64,000 nucleotides of DNA from RZYX01 sp036654375 (GTDB taxonomy: Bacteria > Bacillota > Clostridia > Oscillospirales > Acutalibacteraceae): positions 1 to 64,000 of the forward strand of contig JAVVSD010000003.1 in the NCBI GenBank assembly GCA_036654375.1, given 5' to 3'. Shown here piece by piece: positions 15,952 to 24,776 of the stretch. The notes under the pieces are model-generated. The model was not told the origin of the DNA, did not search any database, and saw only the letters and a list, made by a program, of their open reading frames with translations. A program made the translations under genes and the position numbers. Within the stretch, counting starts at the first letter, position 1, and each line of letters begins with the position of its first letter.

Positions 15952-16413
15952 TTACACATTAAACATCCCAGAGGTTGGTGGATTATTCTTTCTAATTTCT
16001 GAAAGCTTTTCCTTTGCCTCTTCATACTGCTGCTGTAAATTTTCTCTTGCATTTTTTTCGATTTTTATTGTTTTTTTTGCAATGCTCTTTATAGAAGTTG
16101 CAGTATCAAATGCTAATTTTTCATATTCATCTGAAAGTTCACATTTTTTGCCACTAACAATTGCTTTCCAATGGTCTGCCTGTGGTTTATCATGCTTTTG
16201 TAGTTCCTTTAATTTTTGATTAATTAGCAAGTCACACTTTTTCATTCTTTCAATTTTTGTCTGACGCTGGTTAAGCAGACTGTCTATTTCAAAATCTTCC
16301 TGTTTTGACTGTACTTCAATCTGTTTTGTAATGTCGAGTGCATCTGTTATAAATAACTGTTTTTGCTCAAGACAAATGATTATTGATTTGTATATTTCCA
16401 AGTTTGAAATCAT
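15952..16413 (-). CDS. FliT-like flagellar chaperone candidate
   Basis: This 153-aa protein is highly helical and charged, with long coiled-coil stretches (about residues 30-140). It has no membrane segment. It is the third gene after fliD and fliS, the place where FliT-type or other small flagellar chaperones sit. FliT diverges too fast to confirm by eye, so the name rests on position and shape. ATG 16413 is preceded by GGAGGAG with 6-bp spacing; an in-frame ATG at 16428 overlaps that site. A 16-bp hairpin lies between fliS and this gene. Confidence 0.6.
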   Translation of the reverse strand: MISNLEIYKSIIICLEQKQLFITDALDITKQIEVQSKQEDFEIDSLLNQRQTKIERMKKCDLLINQKLKELQKHDKPQADHWKAIVSGKKCELSDEYEKLAFDTATSIKSIAKKTIKIEKNARENLQQQYEEAKEKLSEIRKNNPPTSGMFNV

Positions 16414-16439
16414 TTGTTTCTCCTCCATTTTATTAACAA

Positions 16440-16477
16440 AAGGCGAAGTAAAAGCGATGGTGCTTTTACTTCGCCTT
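16440..16477 (-). terminator. Strong hairpin between fliS and the fliT-like gene
   Basis: The arms AAGGCGAAGTAAAAGC and GCTTTTACTTCGCCTT pair perfectly over 16 bp with a 6-nt loop. On the minus strand only TTGTT follows, so it may be a leaky terminator or an mRNA-stabilising structure. Confidence 0.65.
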
Positions 16478-16480
16478 CAT

Positions 16481-16861
16481 TTAAGAATTGCCTTTGTTAA
16501 CTATTTTGTTTGCCTCTGTCCATGTAACTCTCAAATCTTCAACCAACGGCATAATTTCGTCTATCGGCTGTTTATCTTTTGTGATTATCGCTTTCATTAT
16601 TTCCTGCATTATAAACTCATAAATAGCCAGTAAATCCTCCGATATTTCATATTGCATATCAAGAATGCTACTCAGATAAAAGAAAATATCCTTGCTTTTT
16701 TGCGCACAATTGATAAAGGTTTCGGTGTTTCCTTCATCAAAAGCCATTGTTGCAACACGAAGATTTTTTATAGACTCATCGAGAAGAAGAACGAGCAATT
16801 CTCCGCTTGTCATTGACTTTATAGCTTGTTCCCTATAGTTTTGCACTTGAGATTGAACCAT
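16481..16861 (-). CDS. fliS: Flagellin export chaperone FliS
   Basis: FliS (126 aa) binds the flagellin C-terminus and prevents early polymerisation. The family motif is visible as MVQSQVQNYREQAIKSMT at the start, then LLVLLLDESIKNLRVA near residue 24, and a helical remainder. Size is typical. The start was set at ATG 16861 because AAGGTGG lies 8 bp upstream; an in-frame GTG at 16873 overlaps that site. It follows fliD by 30 bp in the usual order. Confidence 0.94.
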   Translation of the reverse strand: MVQSQVQNYREQAIKSMTSGELLVLLLDESIKNLRVATMAFDEGNTETFINCAQKSKDIFFYLSSILDMQYEISEDLLAIYEFIMQEIMKAIITKDKQPIDEIMPLVEDLRVTWTEANKIVNKGNS

Positions 16862-16891
16862 CTCGTTAACCACCTTTTAAGAAAATAAGAG

Positions 16892-19603
16892 TTACGCTGA
16901 AAGTGACGAGAAATACTCACTCTGCGAGTTCATTTTTGCAATCAGAGATTCAAGTTGTGTAAACTTGCCATACCATCTTGTTTCCTCTGTCTTTAATCTG
17001 TCTTTAAGGGTTGCAACTGTGTTATTTATGCTTGAGATTTTACCCGAAAGTACGCTTGAGTCCTGCCCACCAGTCTGTGGTTTTCCTGCAAGTGCTATAA
17101 GTAACCCAGGTCCGTTTACATCTCCGGCAACAGTTTCCTTAAGTACGCTTTGAAGCCTTGTTGCTATTCCGTTATCCCCTGTGAATAGCTGGGTAACCTT
17201 GTTTGGATCCTCTGCAAGCGATTCGCGCAGTTTTGTTTCATCAATAATCAAAGTTCCGCCTGACCTCCAGCTGCCAGTCGTTATGCCTATCTGATGAAGT
17301 GCGCCCGTATCGCCAACAACATCGCTCATTGCTCTTCTCATTTTTGTGAGCATTGAGTTTAATGTGCTATCATTTGCAAGAATACCCGTCTGGGCTTTCT
17401 TTTCCCAGTTTTCAATCTCTTTTTCAGACATTGTTTCTTTTTCCTCGTCTGTCAAAGGAAGATATTTATCTTTTGAGTCATAGTCAACGCCATAACGCTT
17501 TTCTGTTACTTTGCCCTGAACAAGCTCAACAATTTTGTTGTACTCATCTACAAACTTTGTGATTTTATCGACCAGCTTATCAGTATCGTTGTTTAATTTA
17601 AAGGTTACATTTTCTTCGACTGTTCCTTCTGACATTCCCTTAACATCGAATGTCGTACCGTCCATCTCGAACGAGTTTGCACTCCTGTTAACTGTTGAGA
17701 AGGTCTTTCCGCCGTCAAAGCTGATAACTGCTTTAAAATCGCTACCTGCTTTAGCTGTATATCCATCATTCACATTGTCCTTTGAGCCAAACAATGCTGT
17801 TGCAAGATTGCCTGTTCCTACATTTGCCATGTCAACCTTACCCTGAGAACCTGTTTCGTCTGCAACGACACTAAAGTGATCCGTTACTGATGAATATGAA
17901 ATTGTGACTCCTGCCTCAGAATCTGAATTTATTTTTGAAATAACGTCGCCAAGCAATGTATCACCTGAAAACTCAAAATTCTTGCCATTAACGCTCATTT
18001 TGTATTTTCCATCAGCATCGGCAACAAGAGGAGTTGCAAAGCTATCTTTCACCTGGTCAAGAGTTTTTACAAGCTCTGCCCTGTTGGATTCACCATTCAC
18101 CATGTGTAATGCTCCGGTTTCTCCAAGAATGCCGGAAGCACTTGATCCATTAACTGCTATGGTGTGGCTTGGGTCCGCAGTTGTAAACCCTAATTTGCCA
18201 CCGTTTTCGGTTACTGAAATTCTGCCTTTACCAAAACTATTGTCCAGTGACTTTTGCACATAGTTCTTTAAATCTGCAACGGTTGAAAACTGAGCTTTTT
18301 CGCTCTCTTTGAAAACGATGTTCTTCGAAACACCGTTAAGGTTAAATGTGAGGTTTGTCCCAGAAAGGACCTCGCCAAGTTGTTTAGTTTCGGCACTGAA
18401 AGCTTTTGCAACATCTATCTGGCCTTTAACCGTTGCTGTTCCATCAGCACCGTCCGCCGCAACAGAAAGCCCAAGACCTTCAAGCAGCTTTTTGTCTCCG
18501 CCGATTACCTTAACTTTAGTATTGTCACCAATTGCAGTTATTGTCATCTCTAATTTATCGTTTATTGATAAAGAGATTTTATCTTTAAGTGATGGATTTT
18601 TTTGTATTGCTGTGTTATATGCATCTTGCAGCTCATTCTTCTGCAATGCCTTTGCACCAACAGTGAATTGACCCGCCGCATCTTTTTCAAGTGCCTTAGC
18701 AGAAAATCTGAAATCATCTTCAAGATAGAGATAGGCATTGTTGGTGGTGTCGCCAAGATTAAGCTTTATGCTCGAACTTGCAAATCTGTTGGACTCAAAA
18801 AGAGTCTTTGCTTCAAGCTTGTATGCTCCTGTAATTTCTGAAGAGCCTGTGCTACCATCTGCAGTTTTATAAAGTCCAAGGCTTGAAAGTAAATTATTGC
18901 TTCCTCCGACTATTTTAAGATCTCCAGATTTGTTTGCACCAACTTCAGAAAGCTTTATTGCTCCAGTTGCATCAACGCCAAACTTTAGATTTCCTTTTAA
19001 TGCAGCGTTCTTGTCTATCTGTGCATTAAGCTCGTTCACAACTTTTGAAACATTTTCACTGTCACTTGCGTGAGAATCAAGGTGGAATTTACCACTTATG
19101 GTGATGTTCTGCTCTTTTCCACCATAGCTGATACTTATCGTGTTGCCTGCCACGGTGTTATTGTTCCAGTTGTTATAAATGATACCAGATGAAAGCTCCT
19201 GCTTTGAAACCGTATGGTTCGAAGTAAAGCCCGCTTTGTCTGCCATCTGTTGGATGTCTTTTATAACAACATTTTCAATATTTGAATTGTTTCCTGATAC
19301 AGAAACATTTGTTGAAGAACTTGTTACTGATGATGCATTAAAAAAGCCATTGTTCATAATACTGCTTGAGCTGCTGGAAAACTGAAAATATTTATTGTAA
19401 AAAGCTGACAGCTCTTTAGACACACCTTGGTATGCACTTTGCTTCCATGCAAGTACCTGCTTATTTTGAAGTTGTCTTGTAATTTTTGACCTTGTTGTTG
19501 ATGTAAGTTGCTTTACAAGCGAATCTGTATCAAGTCCAGACATAAGACCCGAAACACCCTTACGGGATGAGATTCCTGAAAATGAATTTATATTTATTGA
19601 CAT
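16892..19603 (-). CDS. fliD: Flagellar filament cap protein FliD (HAP2)
   Basis: FliD caps the filament and folds incoming flagellin. The N-terminus GLMSGLDTDSLVKQLTSTTR (residues 20-39) and the C-terminal coiled coil ending QSEYFSSLSA match the family. At 903 aa it is far longer than the roughly 500-aa FliD of Bacillus. The extra length is in repeated beta-rich modules between about residues 130 and 640. Several of these resemble each other around phrases such as KLGEVSGNKS or LGLYKTADG. AAGGGGGAA precedes ATG 19603. It heads the fliD-fliS-fliT-like operon behind a sigma-28 promoter. Confidence 0.95.
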   Translation of the reverse strand: MSININSFSGISSRKGVSGLMSGLDTDSLVKQLTSTTRSKITRQLQNKQVLAWKQSAYQGVSKELSAFYNKYFQFSSSSSSIMNNGFFNASSVTSSSTNVSVSGNNSNIENVVIKDIQQMADKAGFTSNHTVSKQELSSGIIYNNWNNNTVAGNTISISYGGKEQNITISGKFHLDSHASDSENVSKVVNELNAQIDKNAALKGNLKFGVDATGAIKLSEVGANKSGDLKIVGGSNNLLSSLGLYKTADGSTGSSEITGAYKLEAKTLFESNRFASSSIKLNLGDTTNNAYLYLEDDFRFSAKALEKDAAGQFTVGAKALQKNELQDAYNTAIQKNPSLKDKISLSINDKLEMTITAIGDNTKVKVIGGDKKLLEGLGLSVAADGADGTATVKGQIDVAKAFSAETKQLGEVLSGTNLTFNLNGVSKNIVFKESEKAQFSTVADLKNYVQKSLDNSFGKGRISVTENGGKLGFTTADPSHTIAVNGSSASGILGETGALHMVNGESNRAELVKTLDQVKDSFATPLVADADGKYKMSVNGKNFEFSGDTLLGDVISKINSDSEAGVTISYSSVTDHFSVVADETGSQGKVDMANVGTGNLATALFGSKDNVNDGYTAKAGSDFKAVISFDGGKTFSTVNRSANSFEMDGTTFDVKGMSEGTVEENVTFKLNNDTDKLVDKITKFVDEYNKIVELVQGKVTEKRYGVDYDSKDKYLPLTDEEKETMSEKEIENWEKKAQTGILANDSTLNSMLTKMRRAMSDVVGDTGALHQIGITTGSWRSGGTLIIDETKLRESLAEDPNKVTQLFTGDNGIATRLQSVLKETVAGDVNGPGLLIALAGKPQTGGQDSSVLSGKISSINNTVATLKDRLKTEETRWYGKFTQLESLIAKMNSQSEYFSSLSA

Positions 19604-19668
19604 TTGGAATTCCCCCTTCTCCCATTTGTTTTATAATCAATTAACAATTAAACATTATCTTATATATT

Positions 19669-19696
19669 ATATCGGCAAAAAGTATCTTTAAATTTA
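19669..19696 (-). promoter_or_regulatory. Sigma-28 promoter of the fliD operon
   Basis: The minus strand reads TAAA, 16 bp, GCCGATAT, with perfect boxes, about 65 bp before the fliD start. Confidence 0.9.
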
Positions 19697-19757
19697 AAGA
19701 TTTTATTTATTTTTTTAACTATATTTAAAAAAATATGGTAAATTTAAATAGTTTTTG

Positions 19758-19786
19758 TTGCATTTCACTCTAAAATGTTATATTAT
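19758..19786 (+). promoter_or_regulatory. Sigma-A type promoter of the HD-GYP gene
   Basis: TTGCAT and TATTAT boxes are separated by 17 bp, about 85 bp ahead of the ATG at 19873. It is back-to-back with the fliD promoter. Confidence 0.55.
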
Positions 19787-19872
19787 ATAAACATAATATG
19801 GTGTAAGCCAAGATGATTTAATATTTATTTATTTTTCATAATAGTTTGGTATCTTGAGGAGAATTGATAAGA

Positions 19873-20943
19873 ATGGTCAGTTTTATTTCTGTCAGTCATC
19901 TGAAACCAGAAATGATTCTTGCCAGGGATATTTATGGTATCGACAATAAAACATCAAAAATAGTAATGCTTAGGTCAGGAGAAAAGCTGACTTATTCTAT
20001 TATTGCTAAAATGATGAGGTTGGAGATTACCGGAGTCTATATCCAGGACCGAGAAGGCATTGACAAGGAATATCAGATTGTTGACACTACGACAAAAAAG
20101 CAAATGCTTGACAGCATTCAGCAAATCTATGATTTATCTGAAAAAACAACCGAAGCGTTGTATTCGGGCTGTATTTCACACGCAAACGATGTTCTTGACA
20201 AGCTTATAGACACTATTATTAGTAATCCAAATATGTATATTGATATAAACAGCCTTAGGATTTATGACGACTGTACATATAACCATTCCTTGGGTGTTAC
20301 CGTTTTGTCAATCGCAATCGGGAAATCCATTGGACTTACACGAAAAACTTTGTCGCAACTTGCTCTTTGCGCTTTGCTACATGACATTGGCAAGATGCAA
20401 GTAAATATTGACATTATCACAAAGCCCGGAAGGCTTACAGACGAAGAATTTACCGAAATCAAAAAGCACCCTAAAATGGGTGGAAAAATATTAAAAAAGA
20501 ATGACCTTGTATCCGAAGTTGTTCTTGCTGGTGTCATGAGCCATCACGAAAAATATGATGGAACGGGATATCCAAACAACCTAAAAGGCGATAAAATTCC
20601 TTTGTTTGGAAGAATTGTTTCTTGTGCTGATGTTTATGATGCGCTTACCTCCACCCGTCCTTACCGCACTCCTGCCACACCCGCGGAGGCGATCGAATAT
20701 ATTATGGGTGGAACCGGACGCCAATTTGACAAGAGTGTTGTAAATGCCTTTTTAAGTTGCATCTCACCGTACCCCATTGGCAGTTGTGTGACACTTAGCA
20801 ATGGTGACAAGGCTGTTATTGTTGATCAAAATGCAGACAATCCTATGCGTCCAAAGATTTTTATGATGGACAGCCCAAGTGAAGTTATTGACCTTTTCAA
20901 CGATGAAAATTATCTTGATGTGGTTATTGACTCTCTTTGTTAA
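19873..20943 (+). CDS. HD-GYP domain cyclic-di-GMP phosphodiesterase
   Basis: This 356-aa cytoplasmic protein should hydrolyse c-di-GMP. The N-terminal 125 residues are a DUF3391-like or unknown domain. The HD-GYP domain follows, with ALLHDIGK, HPKMGGKIL, HHEKYDGTGYPNNLKGDKIP and DVYDALTSTRPYR all intact, so metal-binding and catalytic residues are present. ATG 19873 was preferred over TTG 19864 because GAGGAG sits at better spacing. It is divergent from the fliD operon, in a region rich in c-di-GMP genes, which points to motility control. Confidence 0.93.
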   Translation: MVSFISVSHLKPEMILARDIYGIDNKTSKIVMLRSGEKLTYSIIAKMMRLEITGVYIQDREGIDKEYQIVDTTTKKQMLDSIQQIYDLSEKTTEALYSGCISHANDVLDKLIDTIISNPNMYIDINSLRIYDDCTYNHSLGVTVLSIAIGKSIGLTRKTLSQLALCALLHDIGKMQVNIDIITKPGRLTDEEFTEIKKHPKMGGKILKKNDLVSEVVLAGVMSHHEKYDGTGYPNNLKGDKIPLFGRIVSCADVYDALTSTRPYRTPATPAEAIEYIMGGTGRQFDKSVVNAFLSCISPYPIGSCVTLSNGDKAVIVDQNADNPMRPKIFMMDSPSEVIDLFNDENYLDVVIDSLC

Positions 20944-20966
20944 CGCTTATTACTTCATATAATTTT

Positions 20967-20989
20967 GCCATCCTTTGGGTGGCTTTTTT
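20967..20989 (+). terminator. Terminator after the HD-GYP gene
   Basis: GCCATCC pairs with GGGTGGC (one G-U pair), loop TTT, followed by TTTTTTC. Confidence 0.8.
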
Positions 20990-21051
20990 CTTTGATAAAC
21001 TCGACAACTTATTGTTTTTCACTTTATTCTGTCCTCAAAATGGCAGACAAA

Positions 21052-21077
21052 TGGAGAGTAGCTAATGCCACTCTCCA
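21052..21077 (-). terminator. Hairpin after the PilZ gene
   Basis: TGGAGAGT and ACTCTCCA are perfect 8-bp arms with a 10-nt loop, 7 bp beyond the PilZ stop codon. The following U-run is weak (TTTG), so it is a possible terminator only. Confidence 0.45.
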
Positions 21078-21083
21078 AAATAA

Positions 21084-21719
21084 TTAACAATCTATTTTTT
21101 TTGCTTTGAGAATCAGCTTGCGTTGCTCCTCAAAAATGAATTGGCAAAGCAAATCCTCCTGCTTGTTTGTATATTTTTCAAAACAACACCCGTATCCAAC
21201 GCTTTTATTATAATAATTCACCTTGCGTTTTAAAGTGCATTTGAAAATTTCTGTTTCAGCAAGTGGCAATACAAGGAAAAGCCTTTGGTTGTCTTCCAAA
21301 ATTGCATTAGTTACTATAAATGCACCACGAAGACTTAAATCCCGCACCTTAACTTTGAAAGAATTCATCTCGTCAAGCTCACCAGAGCCTTCATCAATAT
21401 AGCATTTAGTGTCAAGCTTCATTCCAACTCTGAAATACTCACGCTTTTCAAAGTTTGAAAGCACCTCAACATTGGTGATGATAAGCTCATCGGCATTTGA
21501 GCTGTACACAAGTGCAACAAAAGTTTCACCATCGTTTACCTGATTATGCACAAGCACCTTAATAAGCATATTGCCTTCAAGAACCGCCATATTACCAATG
21601 CTGTTGACAATTTTAACTTGCTTCTCGGTTATTTCAGAAATTCTGCCTGTTGCAATGATTTCACCGTTCATTGCCAATATTTCGCATACTCGCAATAAAT
21701 TTTGCTCAGGAATTTTCAC
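21084..21719 (-). CDS. PilZ domain c-di-GMP receptor (YcgR-like)
   Basis: This 211-aa protein has an N-terminal YcgR-like beta domain (about residues 1-95) and a C-terminal PilZ domain. The PilZ motif is KREYFRV near residue 105 (RxxxR) followed by DLSLRGAFI near residue 140 (D/NxSxxG), the c-di-GMP contacts. Such proteins brake the flagellar motor or curb swimming when c-di-GMP is high. GTG 21719 was chosen, with AAGGTG 6 bp upstream. It is the last gene of a three-gene minus-strand group with the FlhB-C-like and FliK-like genes. Confidence 0.88.
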   Translation of the reverse strand: MKIPEQNLLRVCEILAMNGEIIATGRISEITEKQVKIVNSIGNMAVLEGNMLIKVLVHNQVNDGETFVALVYSSNADELIITNVEVLSNFEKREYFRVGMKLDTKCYIDEGSGELDEMNSFKVKVRDLSLRGAFIVTNAILEDNQRLFLVLPLAETEIFKCTLKRKVNYYNKSVGYGCCFEKYTNKQEDLLCQFIFEEQRKLILKAKKIDC

Positions 21720-21797
21720 TGATATCACCTTCTTATTCTCAAATATAATACACTAAAAACGCCTTGTAAGTCAAGGTATATATGGAAATATATTACA

Positions 21798-22175
21798 TTA
21801 CTTGTCGATTGAAATATCTAAAAATCTGCCCTGCAAAGGAATGTCATTACTGTTAATCTCCGCTTCTTGCTCGGTTGAGCTGACTATATCTGTTGGCTTC
21901 TCCTGTGCAATATTACTATTCGGTGAGTATTTAAGAAAATACACATATATGTCCACAATTGCTTGGTACAGTTCCTGTGGGATTTCTGAGCCAACCTGAA
22001 GCTGTGCAAGAAGTGTTGCCAGTGAATTGTCATGGTAAACCGGGACATTGTTATTTTGTGCCACCTCAACAATTTTTTTTGCTATATACCCAGAGCCGGC
22101 TGCTACAACGATAGGTGCAGAATTCGATTCGTCATACTTTAATGCCGCTGCTTTCTTGTTTTCAAACTGTGACAT
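21798..22175 (-). CDS. FlhB C-terminal-domain homolog (YlqH-like)
   Basis: This 125-aa soluble protein corresponds to the cytoplasmic C-terminal domain of the export switch FlhB, without the membrane part. It contains APIVVAAGSGYIAKKIVEVA and the PVYHDNSLATLLAQLQVGSEIP stretch, matching FlhB's region after its cleavage site. The autocleavage motif NPTH itself is absent (SAP in its place). It resembles B. subtilis YlqH, which can partly replace the FlhB domain. Its start overlaps the preceding FliK-like gene by 14 bp, a sign of coupled translation. Full-length flhB is also present at 32258. Confidence 0.85.
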   Translation of the reverse strand: MSQFENKKAAALKYDESNSAPIVVAAGSGYIAKKIVEVAQNNNVPVYHDNSLATLLAQLQVGSEIPQELYQAIVDIYVYFLKYSPNSNIAQEKPTDIVSSTEQEAEINSNDIPLQGRFLDISIDK

Positions 22176-23586
22176 CTATCGAACTCCTCCCGTCATAAAT
22201 CTTGCGGAAAACTTCTGCCTCAACCTGAACGGTTTCGGGCATATAGGAAATATGAGAAACCTTGAATCCGTTGTTTTGAAATATCTTTGTGATGTTGCCC
22301 AAAACATCGTCGCCACGCTCTTTTAAATTATCGGGATAATTTATCTGACACTCAACATTGTTGCCAATAAGACCAATGGCAGCCTTGAACTTTCCAAGCC
22401 CCTGAATGTCAAAAGAAAGAAAAAGCCTTTTTGCATCAGGATTTTCACCCTTATTTCTTTTCTTACCTTCGGCATCCTTTTCAACCCATATTTCTGAAAA
22501 CATAAAGGTTCCATTATATTGTATCGGTAAAAAAATATGATTAAACGGCATAAACGCACTCTGGTCAAGAAGCAGGTTTGTTATTGTTTCACGAAGCATT
22601 GCCTGCCCTGTCCTTGAAAGCTTGTCTGGCGAATTGTTCATAAGAACATTCATAAGTGCATCCATAAACGCATTTTGCGGTTTTTCTGTGCTTATCATTT
22701 CTTTCATAAAAAGTTTGTTTAGCTGTGAAAGCTTATCCTGCGGGATATTCAGGCTGAATCGGCAAAAATCCATAAGTTCTGTAAATCTTTCTGCAACCTC
22801 TGCCTTTGTGCTTACATTTAACCTTGAAATATCATGCACAAGAAGTGCAATTTTTTCCCTTGTTTCACCCAAATCGTTAGATGCTATGACATATTTTCCA
22901 AGCAAGGGTATTATATTCTCTTTAAGTATCTTTAAGTTTTCTTCCATCACTTCCTGTGAAGTGCTTTGATTCATGTTATTTATCAGTGACTCAATTTCAT
23001 CTCGATACACCTTTGGTATATATTGAATTATGTTTTTAAGCTGATTTACTATACCTGTGAAGGTTTCAGATGATGAAAAATATCCATCATATGCCTTTAA
23101 AAATCTGCCCAAAAAATCCTTTACTTCTGGATTTTCTTCCGCATTCCCCGAAATGTTTCGAAGGACCTTAAAAAGGTCTGAGTTAAAAGTTGTGCTGTAT
23201 TTCTGCTGAAAAAGAATATTGCTCAGCATTTGGCTTTCGTCCATCTTTATTTCGCTTGCAAGCTTTGAAAGAAGCTCCTCAACAGAGTTGCCCTTTGCTG
23301 CTGCACCCTGTATATTCTCTTGACCTAACGCCCCTGAAATCAGCTTTTGCAAGGTCTGTGAAAGTGCTGGTGTCTGTTGCATTCTCTGTGCAAAGGTCTG
23401 AAAAACAGAGTTACTGTTAAATGCTGAATCAAGAGAGTTTTTATTTGGATTTTGCGTGTTTGCATCTTTTTTTATAATTCGGGACGGGTCAATGGTAGCA
23501 AGAGGATCTGCTTCCCTGTTGGAGCGTACTTTACCTAAACCGTCATTTGGAGTAAGCGGTGTGGTTATTCTGAGATTGTCCGCCAT
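22162..23586 (-). CDS. FliK-like C-terminal domain protein (YlqG-like)
   Basis: This 474-aa protein is mostly helical and has no membrane segment. The last 110 residues have the beta-alpha pattern of the hook-length control FliK C-terminal domain. Examples are RLFLSFDIQGLGKFKAAIGL, then a Pro/Asn loop, a helix and GFKVSHISYMP. It precedes and overlaps the FlhB-C-like gene by 14 bp, the same pairing as ylqG-ylqH in Bacillus. A second, classical fliK is at 41976. ATG 23586 follows GGAAGGGTG. Its role as an export-specificity partner is inferred. Confidence 0.65.
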   Translation of the reverse strand: MADNLRITTPLTPNDGLGKVRSNREADPLATIDPSRIIKKDANTQNPNKNSLDSAFNSNSVFQTFAQRMQQTPALSQTLQKLISGALGQENIQGAAAKGNSVEELLSKLASEIKMDESQMLSNILFQQKYSTTFNSDLFKVLRNISGNAEENPEVKDFLGRFLKAYDGYFSSSETFTGIVNQLKNIIQYIPKVYRDEIESLINNMNQSTSQEVMEENLKILKENIIPLLGKYVIASNDLGETREKIALLVHDISRLNVSTKAEVAERFTELMDFCRFSLNIPQDKLSQLNKLFMKEMISTEKPQNAFMDALMNVLMNNSPDKLSRTGQAMLRETITNLLLDQSAFMPFNHIFLPIQYNGTFMFSEIWVEKDAEGKKRNKGENPDAKRLFLSFDIQGLGKFKAAIGLIGNNVECQINYPDNLKERGDDVLGNITKIFQNNGFKVSHISYMPETVQVEAEVFRKIYDGRSSIDVTV

Positions 23587-23747
23587 TTTAAACACCCTTC
23601 CTGCCGAAATCTACACAAAATATACTTGTTTTTGTGTAATACTCTTGTTTTTTGTATAATTATATATTAAACTATTCATATAAAAAAATAAACAATTATT
23701 TGTAAATATAGTCAAAATATCTAAAAGAATGGCGGTTAAAGGCAACT

Positions 23748-24755
23748 ATGCAACAAGCTGAGCTTCTCAAAGCATATTTAAATGATGCGAATTCACTTAT
23801 AAATGAATATGACCAATTGCTAAAAAAAAGAAACAGTATTGGCAGTATTGACACGCAAAGTGTTGATGCTTTATTCCGCATCATGCACACAATCAAGGCT
23901 TCTTCGTCTATTTTAAAAATCGAACGCATTGTGGCAGTGTCCCAAGATGTGGAGAATATCCTTGCCTATCTTAAAAAATATGGCAACGGTTGTCTTCCTC
24001 ATGCAAAGGTTTTGGACCTTTTGTTTAAAACTGAGTACTTTTTGCGGTCACAACTCCGCAATGTGAAATTTCAAATTTCTGACGATACTGACCGCTCTTT
24101 TGAAAAGGAATTGACACTATTTATGCGAAATATCCCTGTTGACAGTGTGCAGGCTCCATATGACCCGAATAAAACGGTCTACATAAAGAAATTATTTGAC
24201 ATCGCAGAGGCAACAATTAAAGAGATGAGCACAAAGCTTAACAAAAAAGTTGTTTTTGCCTCAAGCGGAGAAAATTTGATGGCAACTCGCAAAATATTGG
24301 ACGGGCTTACTGTTCCCGTACTTCATCTTGTCCGCAATGCCATGGACCACGGTATTGAGAACCCACAGGAAAGGCTAAGTAAGGGCAAGCCGGAGTCTGG
24401 AGTAATCACTCTTACCGCGGGATGTGAAGAGGATGTGTTTTTTGTTACCGTTTCAAATGACGGCAGAAGAATTGATTGTGAAAATATTCTTGACCGTGCA
24501 GAGGCAAAAAATATTCTTAAAAAGCCAAGGGAAGAATATTCATCCGAAGATGCGGCAAACTTTATTCTTATGCGTGGATTTTCCACAAAAGACGAAGTCA
24601 CTGAGTATTCTGGCAGAGGCATCGGAATGGATATAGTTAAAAGCTCTGTTGAAAAACTGGGTGGTGCTATTTTAATAAGCGGTGTTGATTCCGAGGGGTT
24701 ATCCATAACTCTTGCCATTCCAAATACTGGCGAAGAAATTAAATATTCAAAATAA
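23748..24755 (+). CDS. CheA-like histidine kinase lacking the CheW-binding domain
   Basis: This 335-aa protein has an N-terminal Hpt domain with the phospho-accepting H47 in FRIMHTIKASSS. It also has a CheA-type ATPase domain: HLVRNAMDHGIE (N box, near 196), SNDGRRID (G1), then RGFSTKDEVTEYSGRGIGMD (F and G2 boxes, near 281). It ends right after the ATPase domain, so the P5 CheW-like domain is absent, and a P3 dimerisation segment is at best short. The second Gly of the G1 box is Arg. No CheW or receptor gene is in the window. Ends at a strong bidirectional terminator. Confidence 0.8.
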   Translation: MQQAELLKAYLNDANSLINEYDQLLKKRNSIGSIDTQSVDALFRIMHTIKASSSILKIERIVAVSQDVENILAYLKKYGNGCLPHAKVLDLLFKTEYFLRSQLRNVKFQISDDTDRSFEKELTLFMRNIPVDSVQAPYDPNKTVYIKKLFDIAEATIKEMSTKLNKKVVFASSGENLMATRKILDGLTVPVLHLVRNAMDHGIENPQERLSKGKPESGVITLTAGCEEDVFFVTVSNDGRRIDCENILDRAEAKNILKKPREEYSSEDAANFILMRGFSTKDEVTEYSGRGIGMDIVKSSVEKLGGAILISGVDSEGLSITLAIPNTGEEIKYSK

Positions 24756-24776
24756 TAATGCCAATTATATTAAAAT

